A DNA stretch of 64,000 nucleotides, taken from contig NZ_JALBFU010000001.1 of assembly GCF_022662575.1 (NCBI RefSeq), positions 995,810 through 1,059,809 on the forward strand, given 5' to 3'. The notes under the pieces are model-generated. The model was not told the DNA's origin and ran no database searches. It saw only the letters and a list, made by a program, of their open reading frames with translations. This DNA comes from Luteimonas aquatica (GTDB lineage: Bacteria > Pseudomonadota > Gammaproteobacteria > Xanthomonadales > Xanthomonadaceae). The position numbers were made by a program, and so were the translations under genes. This document shows positions 1 through 10,204 of this stretch, piece by piece; the first letter of the stretch is position 1, and every line of letters starts with the position of its first letter.

Positions 1-2
1 CC

Positions 3-1388
3 CGCGCGCCGCTGTGGGGCGTGCCGGAGCGCGCGATGGCGCGCCCCGGCCTGTCCGACCGCATGGCGCCGGGCGAATGGATCGACTTCATGGCCGACGA
101 CCGCGCGGCGATGCGGGTGAAGTTCTTCGGCCCGGCGCCGCCGACCTCGCGCATGTACTGGCGCGGCCCGGTGCTCTGGGATTTCGACGGACGCGCGTGG
201 ACGCGGCCCTCCTGGCCGGCGGCTTTTCCGGCGGTGCAGGCCACGCGCCGCGAACCGGCATGGGACTACGAGATCGAACTCGAGCCGACCGACCGCCGCC
301 AGCTGATCGCGCTCGACCTGCCGCTGTCGTCGCCGGTGGGCACCACGCTGGAGTACGACCACAGCCTGCAGTCGCAGCGCACCCTCAACACGCTCACGCG
401 CTGGCGTCTGCGCTCGGCCGAGCCGCGGGCCTACCAGCCGCAGCTGTCCGCGCACGCGCGCGCCGCGGCGCTGCGGCTGCCCGTCGGCTACAACCCGCGC
501 ACGCTGGCGCTGGCGCGTCAGTGGCGCCAGGCCGCGGGCGACGACGACGCGGCGATCGTGCGCCGGACCCTGGCCTGGATCCAGCGCGACTTCGCCTACA
601 CGCTCGACACGCCCCTGCTCGGGCACGATTCGGTCGACGAATTCCTGTTCGACCACAAGCGCGGCTTCTGCGAACACTTCAGCTCGGCCTTCGTGGTGCT
701 GATGCGCGGCGCCGGCATCCCCGCGCGCGTGGTCACCGGCTACGCCGGCGGCTACCGCAATCCCTACGGCGACTATTGGCTGGTGCGCAATTCCGACGCC
801 CACGCCTGGGCCGAGGTCTGGCTGGCCGGGCGCGGCTGGGTGCGCGTCGATCCCACCGCGGCGGTGGCGCCCGAGCGCATCTACGACACCCTCGCCGACC
901 GCGCGCCGGGCATGCTCGGCGACTTCGCCGGCCTGACCCCGGTCTTCGACCTGGGCGACTGGCTGCGGCGCGGCTGGAACGACTTCGTGCTCGGCTTCAA
1001 CGCCGCGCGCCAGCAGCGCCTGCTGCAGCCGCTGGGCATCGAGCGCCTCGACGACGGTGCGCTGATCGCGCTGTTCGCCGCCGTGGCCGGACTGGCGCTG
1101 GGCTGGATGCTGTGGCTCACCGCCCGCAGCGAACGCGAGCGCGATCCGCTGCTGCGCGCCTGGCATGCCCTGGGCGCGCGCTATGCCCGGCTCGGCCTGG
1201 CCCGCGAGCCGCACGAGCCGGCCGGCGCATGGGCGCTGCGCGTTGCCCGGACGCTGCCGCAACGGCCACAATCGGCGGCACTACCGGCGCTCAGCGCCCG
1301 TTTCGCCGATTGGCGCTACGCTCGGCACGACGCGCATCGACAGGGGTTGCGCGATCTCGTCCGCGACCTGCGTCGGCACCGCCCCTGA
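3..1388 (+). CDS. TgpA-type transglutaminase, C-terminal part (5' end outside window)
   Basis: The frame is open to the window edge, so the N-terminal membrane half (DUF3488-type) is missing. What remains is a periplasmic transglutaminase-like core with a Cys (codon 669-671, in RGFCEHFSSAF), a His (801-803, in SDAHAWAEVW) and an Asp (849-851, in RVDPTAAV), the expected catalytic triad. A hydrophobic segment (about 1065-1125) and a basic cytoplasmic tail follow. This is the architecture of TgpA of Pseudomonas and its xanthomonad relatives, which are usually encoded next to a MoxR ATPase and a DUF58 protein upstream. Substrate unknown; family assignment is firm. Confidence 0.85.
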   Translation, partial: RAPLWGVPERAMARPGLSDRMAPGEWIDFMADDRAAMRVKFFGPAPPTSRMYWRGPVLWDFDGRAWTRPSWPAAFPAVQATRREPAWDYEIELEPTDRRQLIALDLPLSSPVGTTLEYDHSLQSQRTLNTLTRWRLRSAEPRAYQPQLSAHARAAALRLPVGYNPRTLALARQWRQAAGDDDAAIVRRTLAWIQRDFAYTLDTPLLGHDSVDEFLFDHKRGFCEHFSSAFVVLMRGAGIPARVVTGYAGGYRNPYGDYWLVRNSDAHAWAEVWLAGRGWVRVDPTAAVAPERIYDTLADRAPGMLGDFAGLTPVFDLGDWLRRGWNDFVLGFNAARQQRLLQPLGIERLDDGALIALFAAVAGLALGWMLWLTARSERERDPLLRAWHALGARYARLGLAREPHEPAGAWALRVARTLPQRPQSAALPALSARFADWRYARHDAHRQGLRDLVRDLRRHRP

Positions 1389-1425
1389 CCTGCTGTTGTA
1401 AAGGCACTCAACCGGAGACTTCCCG

Positions 1426-1911
1426 ATGCATCTGCGCTCCCTCGCCCTGGCCGGCCTCGCCTGCGCCCTCGCCGCCTGCGCATCCCAGCCCAAGCCGCTG
1501 CAAGGCGACTACACCCCGCTCACCCCGCGCGAGGCCGCCGAGCGCGACAGCGTCGGCGCCACCGTGCGCTGGGGCGGCCGCATCGTGCAGGTGGAGCCGA
1601 AGGAGAACGTCACCTGCTTCGAGATGATCTCCACCCGCCTGGACGTGTACGGACGCCCCTACTGGGCCGAGGACGACACCGGCGGCCGCTTCATCGCCTG
1701 CCGCACCGGCTTCTACGACCCCGCGATCTTCGAGAAGAACCGCGACGTCACCTTCACCGGCCGCGTCGACAGCTACGAGAACCGCCGCATCGGCGGCTAC
1801 AGCTACCGCTTCCCGCACGTGGAAGCGGACGTGGTCTACCTCTGGCCCAAGCGCGAGCGCGTCAACGTGGTGACGCGGCCGGCGCCGTGGCCGTGGTGGG
1901 GATACTGGTGA
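1426..1911 (+). CDS. slp: Slp family outer membrane lipoprotein
   Basis: A 161-aa protein with a lipoprotein signal: a hydrophobic leader ending LAACAS, so Cys19 would be lipidated. The body matches the Slp family (starvation-inducible lipoprotein): GATVRWGGRIVQVEP near residue 45 and a C-terminal part with GRVDSYENRRIGGYSYRFP. It ends in an aromatic tail (PWPWWGYW). A GGAG ribosome site precedes the ATG. It stands 37 bp after the transglutaminase gene and may be read with it. The function of the family is poorly defined (envelope, stationary-phase or acid stress). Confidence 0.85.
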   Translation: MHLRSLALAGLACALAACASQPKPLQGDYTPLTPREAAERDSVGATVRWGGRIVQVEPKENVTCFEMISTRLDVYGRPYWAEDDTGGRFIACRTGFYDPAIFEKNRDVTFTGRVDSYENRRIGGYSYRFPHVEADVVYLWPKRERVNVVTRPAPWPWWGYW

Positions 1912-1917
1912 TCCCGT

Positions 1918-1935
1918 CCCGCCGGCAACGGCGGG
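1918..1935. terminator. hairpin between convergent genes
   Basis: A perfect 7-bp stem (CCCGCCG / CGGCGGG) with a GCAA tetraloop lies between the slp stop and the TetR gene stop. Neither strand has a T-tract, so termination is only suggested by position. Confidence 0.35.
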
Positions 1936-1953
1936 AAAGCCTTGGCGCCGGCC

Positions 1954-2598
1954 TCACGCAGCATCGCCGGCGCGCGACGAACCGCCGCGCGCGCCGCGCT
2001 CGACCATCGCCACGATGATCTCGAACAGCTCTGCCTTGGCCTGCGCGGCCGGAACGTCCGCGGTGGCCGCGGCATAGGACAAGGCCTCGGCCGCGCCGAG
2101 CATCGCCCACAGGCCGGCATCGGCGATCCGTCCCGCGCCGGCGAACGGCGCCAGCACGCGTCGGCATTTCTCCAGGAACAGCGCCTGGTATTCGCGCTTG
2201 GTCGCTTCCAGTTCCGGCGCGCCGGCCAGCGCCGCGACCACGCCGGGAATCTCCCGCCCCTGCTCCAGCACGCAATCGACGTAGGCGGAGGCGATCACCG
2301 CCGCCTTGTCCGGCAGGCCCGGACCGCTCTTGCGCAGCGCGGCATCCATCAACGCGGTCTGCCGCGCGTCGAATTCCTTGTACAGCGCCAGCAGCAGGCC
2401 GGTCGGCGTGCCGAAATGCCCGTAGACCACGGGCTTGGTCACGCCGGCCTGCTCGGCCAGGCGCCCGAGCGTAAGCGCCTGCGTGCCTTCGTCCCGCGCC
2501 AGGCGCCAGGCCACGTTGAGCAGTTGCCGGCGCCGGTCCTCCCGCGACAGGCGCCGGCGCGGCGATGCGGCACCGCCGCCATTTCCGGTGCTTGACAT
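1954..2598 (-). CDS. TetR/AcrR family transcriptional regulator
   Basis: The chosen start (ATG at 2598, MSSTGNGG) gives 214 aa. The longer open frame upstream runs through AT-rich intergenic DNA and is unlikely to be translated. The N-terminal helix-turn-helix is clear: RRRQLLNVAWRLARDEG, then LTLGRLAEQAGVTKPVVYGHFG, the TetR recognition helix. The C-terminal ligand domain is generic. It is divergent from the quinone-reductase gene, with 76 bp between the starts and a palindrome in that gap. It probably represses both itself and the reductase; the inducer is unknown. Confidence 0.85.
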   Translation of the reverse strand: MSSTGNGGGAASPRRRLSREDRRRQLLNVAWRLARDEGTQALTLGRLAEQAGVTKPVVYGHFGTPTGLLLALYKEFDARQTALMDAALRKSGPGLPDKAAVIASAYVDCVLEQGREIPGVVAALAGAPELEATKREYQALFLEKCRRVLAPFAGAGRIADAGLWAMLGAAEALSYAAATADVPAAQAKAELFEIIVAMVERGARGGSSRAGDAA

Positions 2599-2612
2599 GT
2601 TTATATACCAAA

Positions 2613-2623
2613 AGTAACTTACT
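2613..2623. promoter_or_regulatory. candidate TetR operator in divergent promoter region
   Basis: AGTAA-C-TTACT is a perfect inverted repeat with 5-bp arms around one base, in the AT-rich gap (2599-2674) between the TetR gene and the reductase gene. The near-repeat AAAAGTA occurs on both sides of it. Position and symmetry suggest an operator; no binding data are available. Confidence 0.5.
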
Positions 2624-2674
2624 AAAAGTACATAAGCATACCCCGCCCCACGCCACCGCCGCCAGGAACGCCTC

Positions 2675-3277
2675 ATGCACGCGCTAGCCGTCGTCTCCCA
2701 TCCGGACCCCGGGTCCTTCACCCACGCCATCGCCGCCGCCCTGGTCGAAGGCCTGGCCGAATCCGGGCACGGCGCCGAGGTCGCCGACCTGGCGGCCGAA
2801 GGCTTCGACCCGCGCTTCTCCGCCGCCGACCTCGCCGTGCACCGCCGCCAGGCCCCGCCCCCGGCCGATGTCGCCGCCGAGCAGGCGCGGATCGATCGCG
2901 CCGACGCGCTGGTCCTGGTCTACCCGGTCTACTGGTGGTCGATGCCGGGATTGCTCAAGGGCTGGATCGATCGCGTCTTCGCCAATGGCTGGGCCTACGA
3001 CGAACAGCCGGAGGGTCGCCTGGTCAAGCGCCTGCGCCATCTGCCGGTGCACCTGCTCGCGCTCGGCGGCGCCGACCTGCGCACCTATGCCCGCCACGGC
3101 TACTTCGGCGCGATGCGCACCCAGATCGACCACGGCATCTTCGACTATTGCGGCGCGCCGGTGGCGACCACCGAGCTGCTGCCCGGGACCGACGCCCAGG
3201 CGCTCGCGGCGCATCTGGCAACCGCACGCAAGCTCGGCCGCGCGCTTTTCCCGATCGAACGGCAGGCCGCCGCCTGA
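2675..3277 (+). CDS. flavodoxin-fold NAD(P)H:quinone oxidoreductase
   Basis: A 200-aa Flavodoxin_2 family protein (MdaB/KefF/NQO-like). The diagnostic block YPVYWWSMPGLLKGWIDRVF (about residues 88-107) is the FMN/FAD-binding and dimer motif. The N-terminus (ALAVVSHPDPGSFTHAIA) binds the cofactor phosphate. Such enzymes make two-electron reductions of quinones or other electrophiles. The divergent TetR regulator suggests induction by a quinone-like or toxic small molecule. Confidence 0.88.
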   Translation: MHALAVVSHPDPGSFTHAIAAALVEGLAESGHGAEVADLAAEGFDPRFSAADLAVHRRQAPPPADVAAEQARIDRADALVLVYPVYWWSMPGLLKGWIDRVFANGWAYDEQPEGRLVKRLRHLPVHLLALGGADLRTYARHGYFGAMRTQIDHGIFDYCGAPVATTELLPGTDAQALAAHLATARKLGRALFPIERQAAA

Positions 3278-3317
3278 GCCTCCCGCCCTGGCCCGACGCT
3301 CGGTCGATCCCCTCCCG

Positions 3318-3671
3318 TCAGCCCGGCGTGCCGAACCGCCCCAGTGGCGCACCCGCCAGCAGGTGCAGGTGCAACTGGTACACGGTCTGCCCGGCATCGG
3401 GATTGCAGTTCATCACGATCCGGTAGCCCTTCTCCGCCAGCCCCTGCGCCTTGGCGTAGCGCGCCGCGGCCACCGCCAGGCGGCCGACGATCTCCGGGCG
3501 GTCGTCGGGCAGGTCGTTGAGCGTGGCCAGCGTTTCCTTGGGCACGAACAGCACGTGCACCGGCGCCTGCGGCGCGATGTCGCGGAAGGCGATCAGGTGC
3601 TCGTCCTCGTAGACCACCTCGGCCGGGATCTCGCGGCGGATGATCTTGTGGAAGATGGTGTCCTCGCTCAT
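3318..3671 (-). CDS. HIT family purine-nucleoside phosphoramidase-like protein
   Basis: A 117-aa HinT-like protein starting MSEDTIFHKIIRREIPAEVVYEDE. The C-terminal histidine-triad block reads QTVYQLHLHLLAG. The usual motif is H-x-H-x-H, so the first His is Gln here (codon CAG), while the central catalytic His and the last His are kept. Family members hydrolyse adenosine phosphoramidates. It converges with the reductase gene and lies 57 bp downstream of recR on the same strand. Confidence 0.88.
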   Translation of the reverse strand: MSEDTIFHKIIRREIPAEVVYEDEHLIAFRDIAPQAPVHVLFVPKETLATLNDLPDDRPEIVGRLAVAAARYAKAQGLAEKGYRIVMNCNPDAGQTVYQLHLHLLAGAPLGRFGTPG

Positions 3672-3728
3672 GCCACGGCTCCTCGCTTGGGAAAGATGCT
3701 GCTCGGTAAAACGTTCGTCGGACGCCGA

Positions 3729-4328
3729 TTATCGAGGCATCTCGCTGCGCGTGCCGAAGGCGTGCGAGAGCGTGCCGCGATCCACGTATTCCAGTTCTCC
3801 GCCCAGCGGCACGCCGTGGGCGAGCCGGCTCGGGCGCACCTGCTGCTGGCGCGCGAGCTGGGCGAGGTAGTGCGCGGTCGCCTCGCCCTCCACCGTCGGG
3901 TTGGTGGCGATGATCAGCTCCTGCACCTCGCCCTCGGCCAGGCGCGCGGCGAGCTGGTCGAGGCCGAGCTCGCGCGGGCCGATGCCGTCGAGCGGGCTCA
4001 GGCGTCCCTGCAGCACGAAATACAGGCCGCGGTAGCCCGTGGCCTGCTCGATGGCGAGCCGGTCGGCCGGCGATTCCACCACGCACAGCTGGTGCGCGTC
4101 GCGCGCGGGCGCGGCGCAGGTGGCGCACAGTTCGCTTTCGCTGAAGTCGCGGCAGCGCGCGCAATGACCGATGCGCTCCACCGCCTCGGCGAGGGCGTCG
4201 GCCAGGCGCCGGCCGCCCTCGCGCTCGCGCTCGAGCACGTGGTAGGCCATGCGCTGCGCGGTCTTCTGGCCGACGCCCGGCAGCACGCGGAAGGCGTCGA
4301 TCAGGCGCTCGAGAAGGGAGGCGGTCAT
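3729..4328 (-). CDS. recR: recombination mediator protein RecR
   Basis: 199 aa, normal length. In order: helix-hairpin-helix [20 protein letters not shown] (about 13-32), four-Cys zinc finger [16 protein letters not shown] (about 56-71), and Toprim domain starting [14 protein letters not shown]. RecR acts with RecF/RecO to load RecA on gapped DNA. The order dnaX-ybaB-recR (transcribed leftward) is a conserved gammaproteobacterial operon; 67 bp separate it from ybaB. Confidence 0.96.
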   Translation of the reverse strand: MTASLLERLIDAFRVLPGVGQKTAQRMAYHVLEREREGGRRLADALAEAVERIGHCARCRDFSESELCATCAAPARDAHQLCVVESPADRLAIEQATGYRGLYFVLQGRLSPLDGIGPRELGLDQLAARLAEGEVQELIIATNPTVEGEATAHYLAQLARQQQVRPSRLAHGVPLGGELEYVDRGTLSHAFGTRSEMPR

Positions 4329-4395
4329 GGCGTGCTCCGGCCGCCGTCCATGCGGCGGGACGGCGTCGGGATCGGCATCGGGATCGCAATCGGAA

Positions 4396-4716
4396 TCAGA
4401 ACGGCAGCTTCATCCCGGGCGGCATCTGCATGCCGGCGGTGGCGGCCGACATCCGCGACTGCGATTCGGCGTTGACCTTGTTGACCGCGTCGTTGAACGC
4501 GGCGGCGACCAGGTCCTCGGCCATCTCGGGATCGCCCAGCACGCTGGGGTCGATACGCACCTTGCGGCACTCCATGCGTCCGGTGATGGTCACGTTGACC
4601 ATGCCGCCGCCGGCGCTGCCGGTGATTTCGAGGTTGGCGAGGTCTTCCTGCGCGCGCTGCATGTTTTCCTGCATCTTCTGCGCTTGCTGCATGAGCTGGG
4701 CGATGTTTCCACGCAT
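4396..4716 (-). CDS. ybaB: YbaB/EbfC nucleoid-associated protein
   Basis: 106 aa. It starts [20 protein letters not shown], with the N-terminal amphipathic helix typical of the family, and a central [20 protein letters not shown] strand region. EbfC proteins form tweezer-like dimers that bind DNA. It lies between dnaX and recR, 33 bp after the dnaX stop, as in E. coli. Confidence 0.94.
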   Translation of the reverse strand: MRGNIAQLMQQAQKMQENMQRAQEDLANLEITGSAGGGMVNVTITGRMECRKVRIDPSVLGDPEMAEDLVAAAFNDAVNKVNAESQSRMSAATAGMQMPPGMKLPF

Positions 4717-4749
4717 GTCTGCTTGCTCTCCGGATATTGAAGACAGGCC

Positions 4750-6468
<1,719 letters not shown>

Positions 6469-6622
6469 CCGGCCGGGACGGCCGGTCCTTGCGGAAGGAC
6501 CCGTATATTGCCACGCGGCGGTCGCAGGGGCCGCGCCGGGACCGGCTCGCTTGTCCCAACCGCCCGCCGCGGCTAGAATCTGCGCCCCGAATCAGGCCCG
6601 CGCGCCGACGTCGGACAAAGCC

Positions 6623-6715
6623 GGAGAGGTGTCCGAGTGGTTGAAGGAGCACGCCTGGAAAGTGTGTAAGCGTCTAAACCGCGCTTCGGGGGTTCGAATC
6701 CCCCTCTCTCCGCCA
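6623..6715 (+). tRNA. tRNA-Ser (anticodon GGA)
   Basis: A 93-nt cloverleaf: acceptor GGAGAGG pairing with TCTCTCC, D arm GTCCGAGTGGTTGAAGG, anticodon loop CTGGAAA, a long class II variable arm, T arm GGGGGTTCGAATCCCCC. Discriminator G and an encoded CCA close the gene. Confidence 0.97.
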
Positions 6716-6807
6716 GTTTCATCCCCGTTCGTTCCATCCCAGTTCCACGCATCCCTCGCGACCCGCGCCGCCGGTACGGGCCATCGCCGAGGGAACGATC
6801 GCTTCTA

Positions 6808-6917
6808 TGGTGGCCCCGTCGGCCCCTCGCGATGCTAGGTCGAAAATCCCGCCAGGGCCGGAAGGCAGCAACGGTATCGATTGACGCAGGCGCCGAGGTC
6901 AGTTGGCGGGGCCATCG
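6808..6917 (+). ncRNA. ffs: signal recognition particle RNA (4.5S)
   Basis: Contains the universally conserved domain IV hairpin GCCAGGGCCGGAAGGCAGCA with its GGAA tetraloop (6851-6870) and the matching asymmetric loop downstream. The ends pair: 5' TGGCCCCG (6811-6818) with 3' CGGGGCCA (6907-6914). The length of about 110 nt fits a gammaproteobacterial 4.5S RNA that binds Ffh. Exact ends are approximate. Confidence 0.92.
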
Positions 6918-7071
6918 CCTTTCCGGGCCTCGTCCAGGCGCCGCACGAGCGACCTGGCCGCGTGACGCCGTCGCGCGGGCGCACCCTGGTGGGAATAGCG
7001 GTGGAAGTCCGCCGCCCGGGCCTTGCCACGATGCGCGGCGGCGGCGGGATGGCGACCGGGCGTCGCGGCGA

Positions 7072-7497
7072 TCAGGTTGCCGGCGGCGGATGCAGCCAGT
7101 CGGCATCGCCGTCGACGTAGCGCTCGTGCTTCCAGATCGGCACCCGCGCCTTCACCTCGTCGATGACGAAGCGGCAGGCCGCGAAGGCGGCGTCGCGGTG
7201 CGCGGCCGAGACGCCGACCCACACCGCCAGCTCGCCGATCGCCAGCTCGCCGATGCGATGCACGCAGCGCGCCTCGGCGATGGCGAACTTCGCCATCGCC
7301 TCGTCCAGCACGCGCTCGCCCTCGCTGCGCGCCAGCGCGGCATAGGCCTCGTAGTGCAGGCCGCGCACGGCGCGGCCCGCGTTGTGGTCGCGCACCCAGC
7401 CCTCGAAGCTCGCGTAGGCGCCGGCCTGCTCGCACGCCAGCTCGGCGCGCAGCGCCGCGATCTCGATGGGAGCCTCGGCCAGTCGGAAGCGCGTCAT
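7072..7497 (-). CDS. moaE: molybdopterin synthase large subunit MoaE
   Basis: 141 aa from the ATG at 7497, which has GGAGGA upstream, overlapping the end of moaD. Family signatures: AYASFEGWVRDHNAGRAVRGLHYEAY and CVHRIGELAIGELAVWVGVSAAHRDAAFAACRFVIDEVKARVPIWKHE, ending at the usual KHERYVDGDADWL. It forms the heterotetramer with MoaD that converts cPMP to molybdopterin. Last gene of moaC-moaD-moaE, one base after moaD. Confidence 0.96.
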   Translation of the reverse strand: MTRFRLAEAPIEIAALRAELACEQAGAYASFEGWVRDHNAGRAVRGLHYEAYAALARSEGERVLDEAMAKFAIAEARCVHRIGELAIGELAVWVGVSAAHRDAAFAACRFVIDEVKARVPIWKHERYVDGDADWLHPPPAT

Positions 7498-7498
7498 G

Positions 7499-7741
7499 TC
7501 ATCCTCCCGACACCGGCGGGATGAAGGCGATCTCGCTGCCTTCGCGCAGGCCGTCCTCCCAGCGCGCGAAGGCGCCGTCCACCGCCACGCGCAGGCGCCC
7601 GGCCGGAAGCGCGAAGCCGTGGCGCATCTGCAGCGACGCGTACAGGGCGCGCAGGTCCGCGGCATCCATGTCGAGTGTTTCGCTCGGCACGCCGGCGGCA
7701 TCGCGCAGGCTGGCGAAATACAGCACCGTCACCCGCGTCAT
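7499..7741 (-). CDS. moaD: molybdopterin synthase sulfur-carrier subunit MoaD
   Basis: 80 aa, beta-grasp (ubiquitin-like) protein ending in the required Gly-Gly (PPVSGG), which is adenylated and thiocarboxylated by a MoeB-type enzyme. Its ATG overlaps the moaC stop (ATGA) and its own stop lies one base before the moaE start, so the three are translationally coupled. No moeB or moeA is visible here. Confidence 0.95.
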   Translation of the reverse strand: MTRVTVLYFASLRDAAGVPSETLDMDAADLRALYASLQMRHGFALPAGRLRVAVDGAFARWEDGLREGSEIAFIPPVSGG

Positions 7742-8238
7742 CGCGCCGCTCCGGCGGCGCCGAAATCGCGCTTGCCGCCGCGCTTGCCCAGCAGCTTCGC
7801 CGGTCCGAGCACGATGGCGTGCGAGAGCGCCTTGCACATGTCGTAGACGGTCAGCGCCGCGACGGTGGCGCCGGTCAGCGCTTCCATCTCCACGCCGGTG
7901 CGGTGCGTGGTCTTCACCGCGCAGACGATCTCCAGTTCGCGCTCGCCGCGCCAGTCGATGCCGATGCGGATGCCGTCGATCGGCAGCGGATGGCAGAACG
8001 GGATCAGCTCGTGGGTGCGCTTGACCGCCAGCGTGCCGGCGACGATCGCCGTTTCGACGATGCCGCCCTTGGCGCTCTTCAGCCCGCTCCTGCGCAGCTG
8101 CGCGGCCACGTCCTGCGGAAAGCGCACGCGACAGGCGGCGACCGCCTCGCGCGCGGTGACGGCCTTGGCGGACACGTCGACCATCGCGGGGCGGCCCCGG
8201 GGGTCGAGATGGGTCAATGTTTTCGCGGAACGAGGCAT
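7738..8238 (-). CDS. moaC: cyclic pyranopterin monophosphate synthase MoaC
   Basis: 166 aa from the ATG at 8238; the longer open frame extends into the gap upstream. Signatures: [27 protein letters not shown], then [33 protein letters not shown] and [22 protein letters not shown]. It converts the MoaA product to cPMP. The Lys-rich C-terminus and active-site residues look intact. It follows moaA after 188 bp. Confidence 0.96.
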   Translation of the reverse strand: MPRSAKTLTHLDPRGRPAMVDVSAKAVTAREAVAACRVRFPQDVAAQLRRSGLKSAKGGIVETAIVAGTLAVKRTHELIPFCHPLPIDGIRIGIDWRGERELEIVCAVKTTHRTGVEMEALTGATVAALTVYDMCKALSHAIVLGPAKLLGKRGGKRDFGAAGAAR

Positions 8239-8390
8239 GGGCGCATTGTGGCGCGATGGGCATCGCGTTGCACGCCGAATTTGGGGCGTAACACGCGGTT
8301 TGGCTGGCCTGTCGTTGCAGCTGCCATCCATGGCGCGACGTTGTCGGCTGACGGGTCGTCCTGCCCGGCCATCCGTGGCCGGGCGTTCGC

Positions 8391-8424
8391 CAAGCCTGCG
8401 CGGCATGCCGCGCAAGCGGGCTTG
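8391..8424 (-). terminator. strong hairpin just after moaA
   Basis: Outer arms CAAGCC (8391-8396) and GGCTTG (8419-8424) enclose a perfect 18-bp palindrome at 8397-8414. It begins three bases past the moaA stop on that strand. There is no T-tract, so it may attenuate or protect the mRNA rather than fully terminate. The rest of the moaA-moaC gap (8239-8390) holds another GC-rich hairpin (8364-8385) and no gene. Confidence 0.45.
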
Positions 8425-8426
8425 GC

Positions 8427-9449
8427 TCACCCACCGATCAGGAACATCTCGACGTGCTTGCGCGGCGCCCCCGCGCGGCCGCGCAGTTCGCTGTAGCGGT
8501 CCGCGCGGCCGCGCCACAGCTCGCCCAGGCGTTCGGCGAAGGCCGTCTCGCCCTGCGCCAGCAACGGCCGCAGCGGGGTGCCGTCGGCCGCGAACAGGCA
8601 GGTGAACAGCTGGCCGTCGGCCGACACCCGGGCACGGTGGCAATCGCCGCAGAACGGATCGCTCACCGAACTGACGAAGCCGACCTCGCCGGCGCCGTCG
8701 GCGAAGGCGTAGCGCGTGGCGACTTCGCCGCGATAGTTGGCCTCCAGCGCCCGCAGCGGCCAGCGCGCGTGGATGCGGTCGCGCAGTTCGGCCGAGGGCA
8801 CCACGCGGGCGCGGTCCCAGCCGTTGCAGGTCCCGACGTCCATGAATTCGATGAAGCGCACGATGTGCCCGGTGCCGCGGAAGCGTTCGAGCAGAACCGG
8901 CGCCTGGTCTTCGTTGACGCCGCGCTGCACCACGCAGTTGAACTTCATCCGCTCGAAACCGGCCGCCTCGGCCGCGGCAACGCCCTCGAGCACGTCCTCC
9001 ACGCGGCCTCGCCCGCCGGACAGTTCGCGAAACAGCGCGGGATCGAGCGCGTCCAGGCTCACGGTGATCCTGCGCAGGCCGGCCGCGCGCAGGGCCCGCG
9101 CGTGGCGCGCGAGCAGCGTGCCGTTGGTGGTCAGCGCCAGGTCCTCGATGCCCGGGATCGTCGCCAGCCGCGCGATCAGCGCCGGCAGGTCCTTGCGCAG
9201 CAGCGGCTCGCCGCCGGTGATGCGCAGCTTCTGCATGCCCAGGCGGGCGAAGCCGCGCACCAGCGTCTCGATCTCGTCGAAGGACAGGCGCGCCGCGGCG
9301 TCCAGGCCGTAATCCTCCGGCACGCGGTCGGCCGGCATGCAGTAGCCGCAGCGGAAGTTGCAGGCCTCGATCACCGACAGGCGCAGGTCCTGGAGCGGAC
9401 GTCCCAGGCGGTCCAGCGGCACGGCCCTCGGCTGCAGCGCGGCGTTCAT
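8427..9449 (-). CDS. moaA: GTP 3',8-cyclase MoaA (radical SAM)
   Basis: 340 aa from the ATG at 9449, overlapping the stop of the upstream MBL gene (ATGA). Radical-SAM cluster CNFRCGYC, the GGEPLL SAM motif, and the second C-terminal 4Fe-4S site [20 protein letters not shown] are all present, and the chain ends in Gly-Gly as MoaA requires. It catalyses the first step of molybdenum cofactor synthesis from GTP. Its reading follows kdkA and the MBL gene with overlaps, an unusual neighbourhood for moaA. Confidence 0.96.
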   Translation of the reverse strand: MNAALQPRAVPLDRLGRPLQDLRLSVIEACNFRCGYCMPADRVPEDYGLDAAARLSFDEIETLVRGFARLGMQKLRITGGEPLLRKDLPALIARLATIPGIEDLALTTNGTLLARHARALRAAGLRRITVSLDALDPALFRELSGGRGRVEDVLEGVAAAEAAGFERMKFNCVVQRGVNEDQAPVLLERFRGTGHIVRFIEFMDVGTCNGWDRARVVPSAELRDRIHARWPLRALEANYRGEVATRYAFADGAGEVGFVSSVSDPFCGDCHRARVSADGQLFTCLFAADGTPLRPLLAQGETAFAERLGELWRGRADRYSELRGRAGAPRKHVEMFLIGG

Positions 9450-10204
9450 GCCGGTTGGACCCGCTCCGCGGTCGGTTCGTTCAACGCCAGCACCTCGCCC
9501 GGATAGGCCACGCGGTGGCCGCGCGCGGCCAGGGCCTGGCCGTCGGCCACGCCGGCGTAGTGGTACAGCACGCAGCGCGCCAGCAGCGCCGGCGGGTACT
9601 CGCGCTGCAGATCGTCGATGCCGCTGTGCGAGGGATTGCCGTGCAGCGCGCAGTCGTGCGCGATCAGTTCGTCGGCGTCGGCGTATCGGGCCAGCATTTC
9701 GGGGATCGGGCGGGTATCGCCGCTCCACACCAGGCTACCGCGCAAGCGTAGGCCATAGGCGGTCTCCGGCCAATGGTGACGCACCGGGAACACCTCCAGG
9801 CGCACGCCGGCGTGCCAGAAGGCCTCGCCCACCGGAATCAGCTGGAACGCGTCCCAGAAATTGGCGCCGCCCTCGGCCAGCACGTTCGGGTAGTCGCCCA
9901 CGCGCCGGTGCAGCAGCGGCACCACGGCGGCCGGCACGTACAGGCGGGTCTTGCCGCGGCGCGCGGGGTCGAAGTAGTCGGCCACGAACAGCCGCTCGAA
10001 GCCGGCGACGTGGTCCAGGTGCACGTGGGTCACGAACAGCGCCCGCGGCGCCTGCCCGTAATGGGCCTGGTAGGCGGTCAGGCCTTCCGCGCCGCAGTCC
10101 ACGGTCAGCCAGGGCGCGCCGTCGCGCTCGATGGTCGCCATCGGCGATCCCAGCTCGACTGCCGAGGCGTTGCCCACGCCGTGGAAGCGCAGCGACCAGG
10201 CCAT
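9446..10204 (-). CDS. MBL-fold metallohydrolase (RNase Z-like)
   Basis: 252 aa. The metal-binding motif THVHLDH (about residue 59) with further ligands in [20 protein letters not shown] and IAHDCAL gives a beta-lactamase fold hydrolase of the RNase Z/ComA-like group. No signal peptide. Start and stop overlap kdkA and moaA by 1 and 4 bases, so the three genes form one translationally coupled unit. Substrate unknown. Confidence 0.82.
   Translation of the reverse strand: MAWSLRFHGVGNASAVELGSPMATIERDGAPWLTVDCGAEGLTAYQAHYGQAPRALFVTHVHLDHVAGFERLFVADYFDPARRGKTRLYVPAAVVPLLHRRVGDYPNVLAEGGANFWDAFQLIPVGEAFWHAGVRLEVFPVRHHWPETAYGLRLRGSLVWSGDTRPIPEMLARYADADELIAHDCALHGNPSHSGIDDLQREYPPALLARCVLYHYAGVADGQALAARGHRVAYPGEVLALNEPTAERVQPA

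Noticed and set aside
14-1627. 537-aa open frame overlapping the TgpA gene
   Set aside because: Arg/Ala-rich shadow of the real frame, without family motifs.
2684-3397. Minus-strand open frame over the quinone reductase gene
   Set aside because: Antisense shadow created by high GC; the plus-strand frame has all flavodoxin-fold motifs.
6899-7075. Protein-like minus-strand frame after moaE (GKARAADFHRYSHQGAPARRR and a charged helix)
   Set aside because: It reads like coding sequence, but no ATG or GTG start is available (only a CTG overlapping the moaE stop) and its end overlaps the SRP RNA, so it was not annotated.
8239-8426. Possible molybdenum-cofactor riboswitch before moaC
   Set aside because: The gap has GC-rich hairpins but I could not match the Moco RNA motif; it is described only as a hairpin region.
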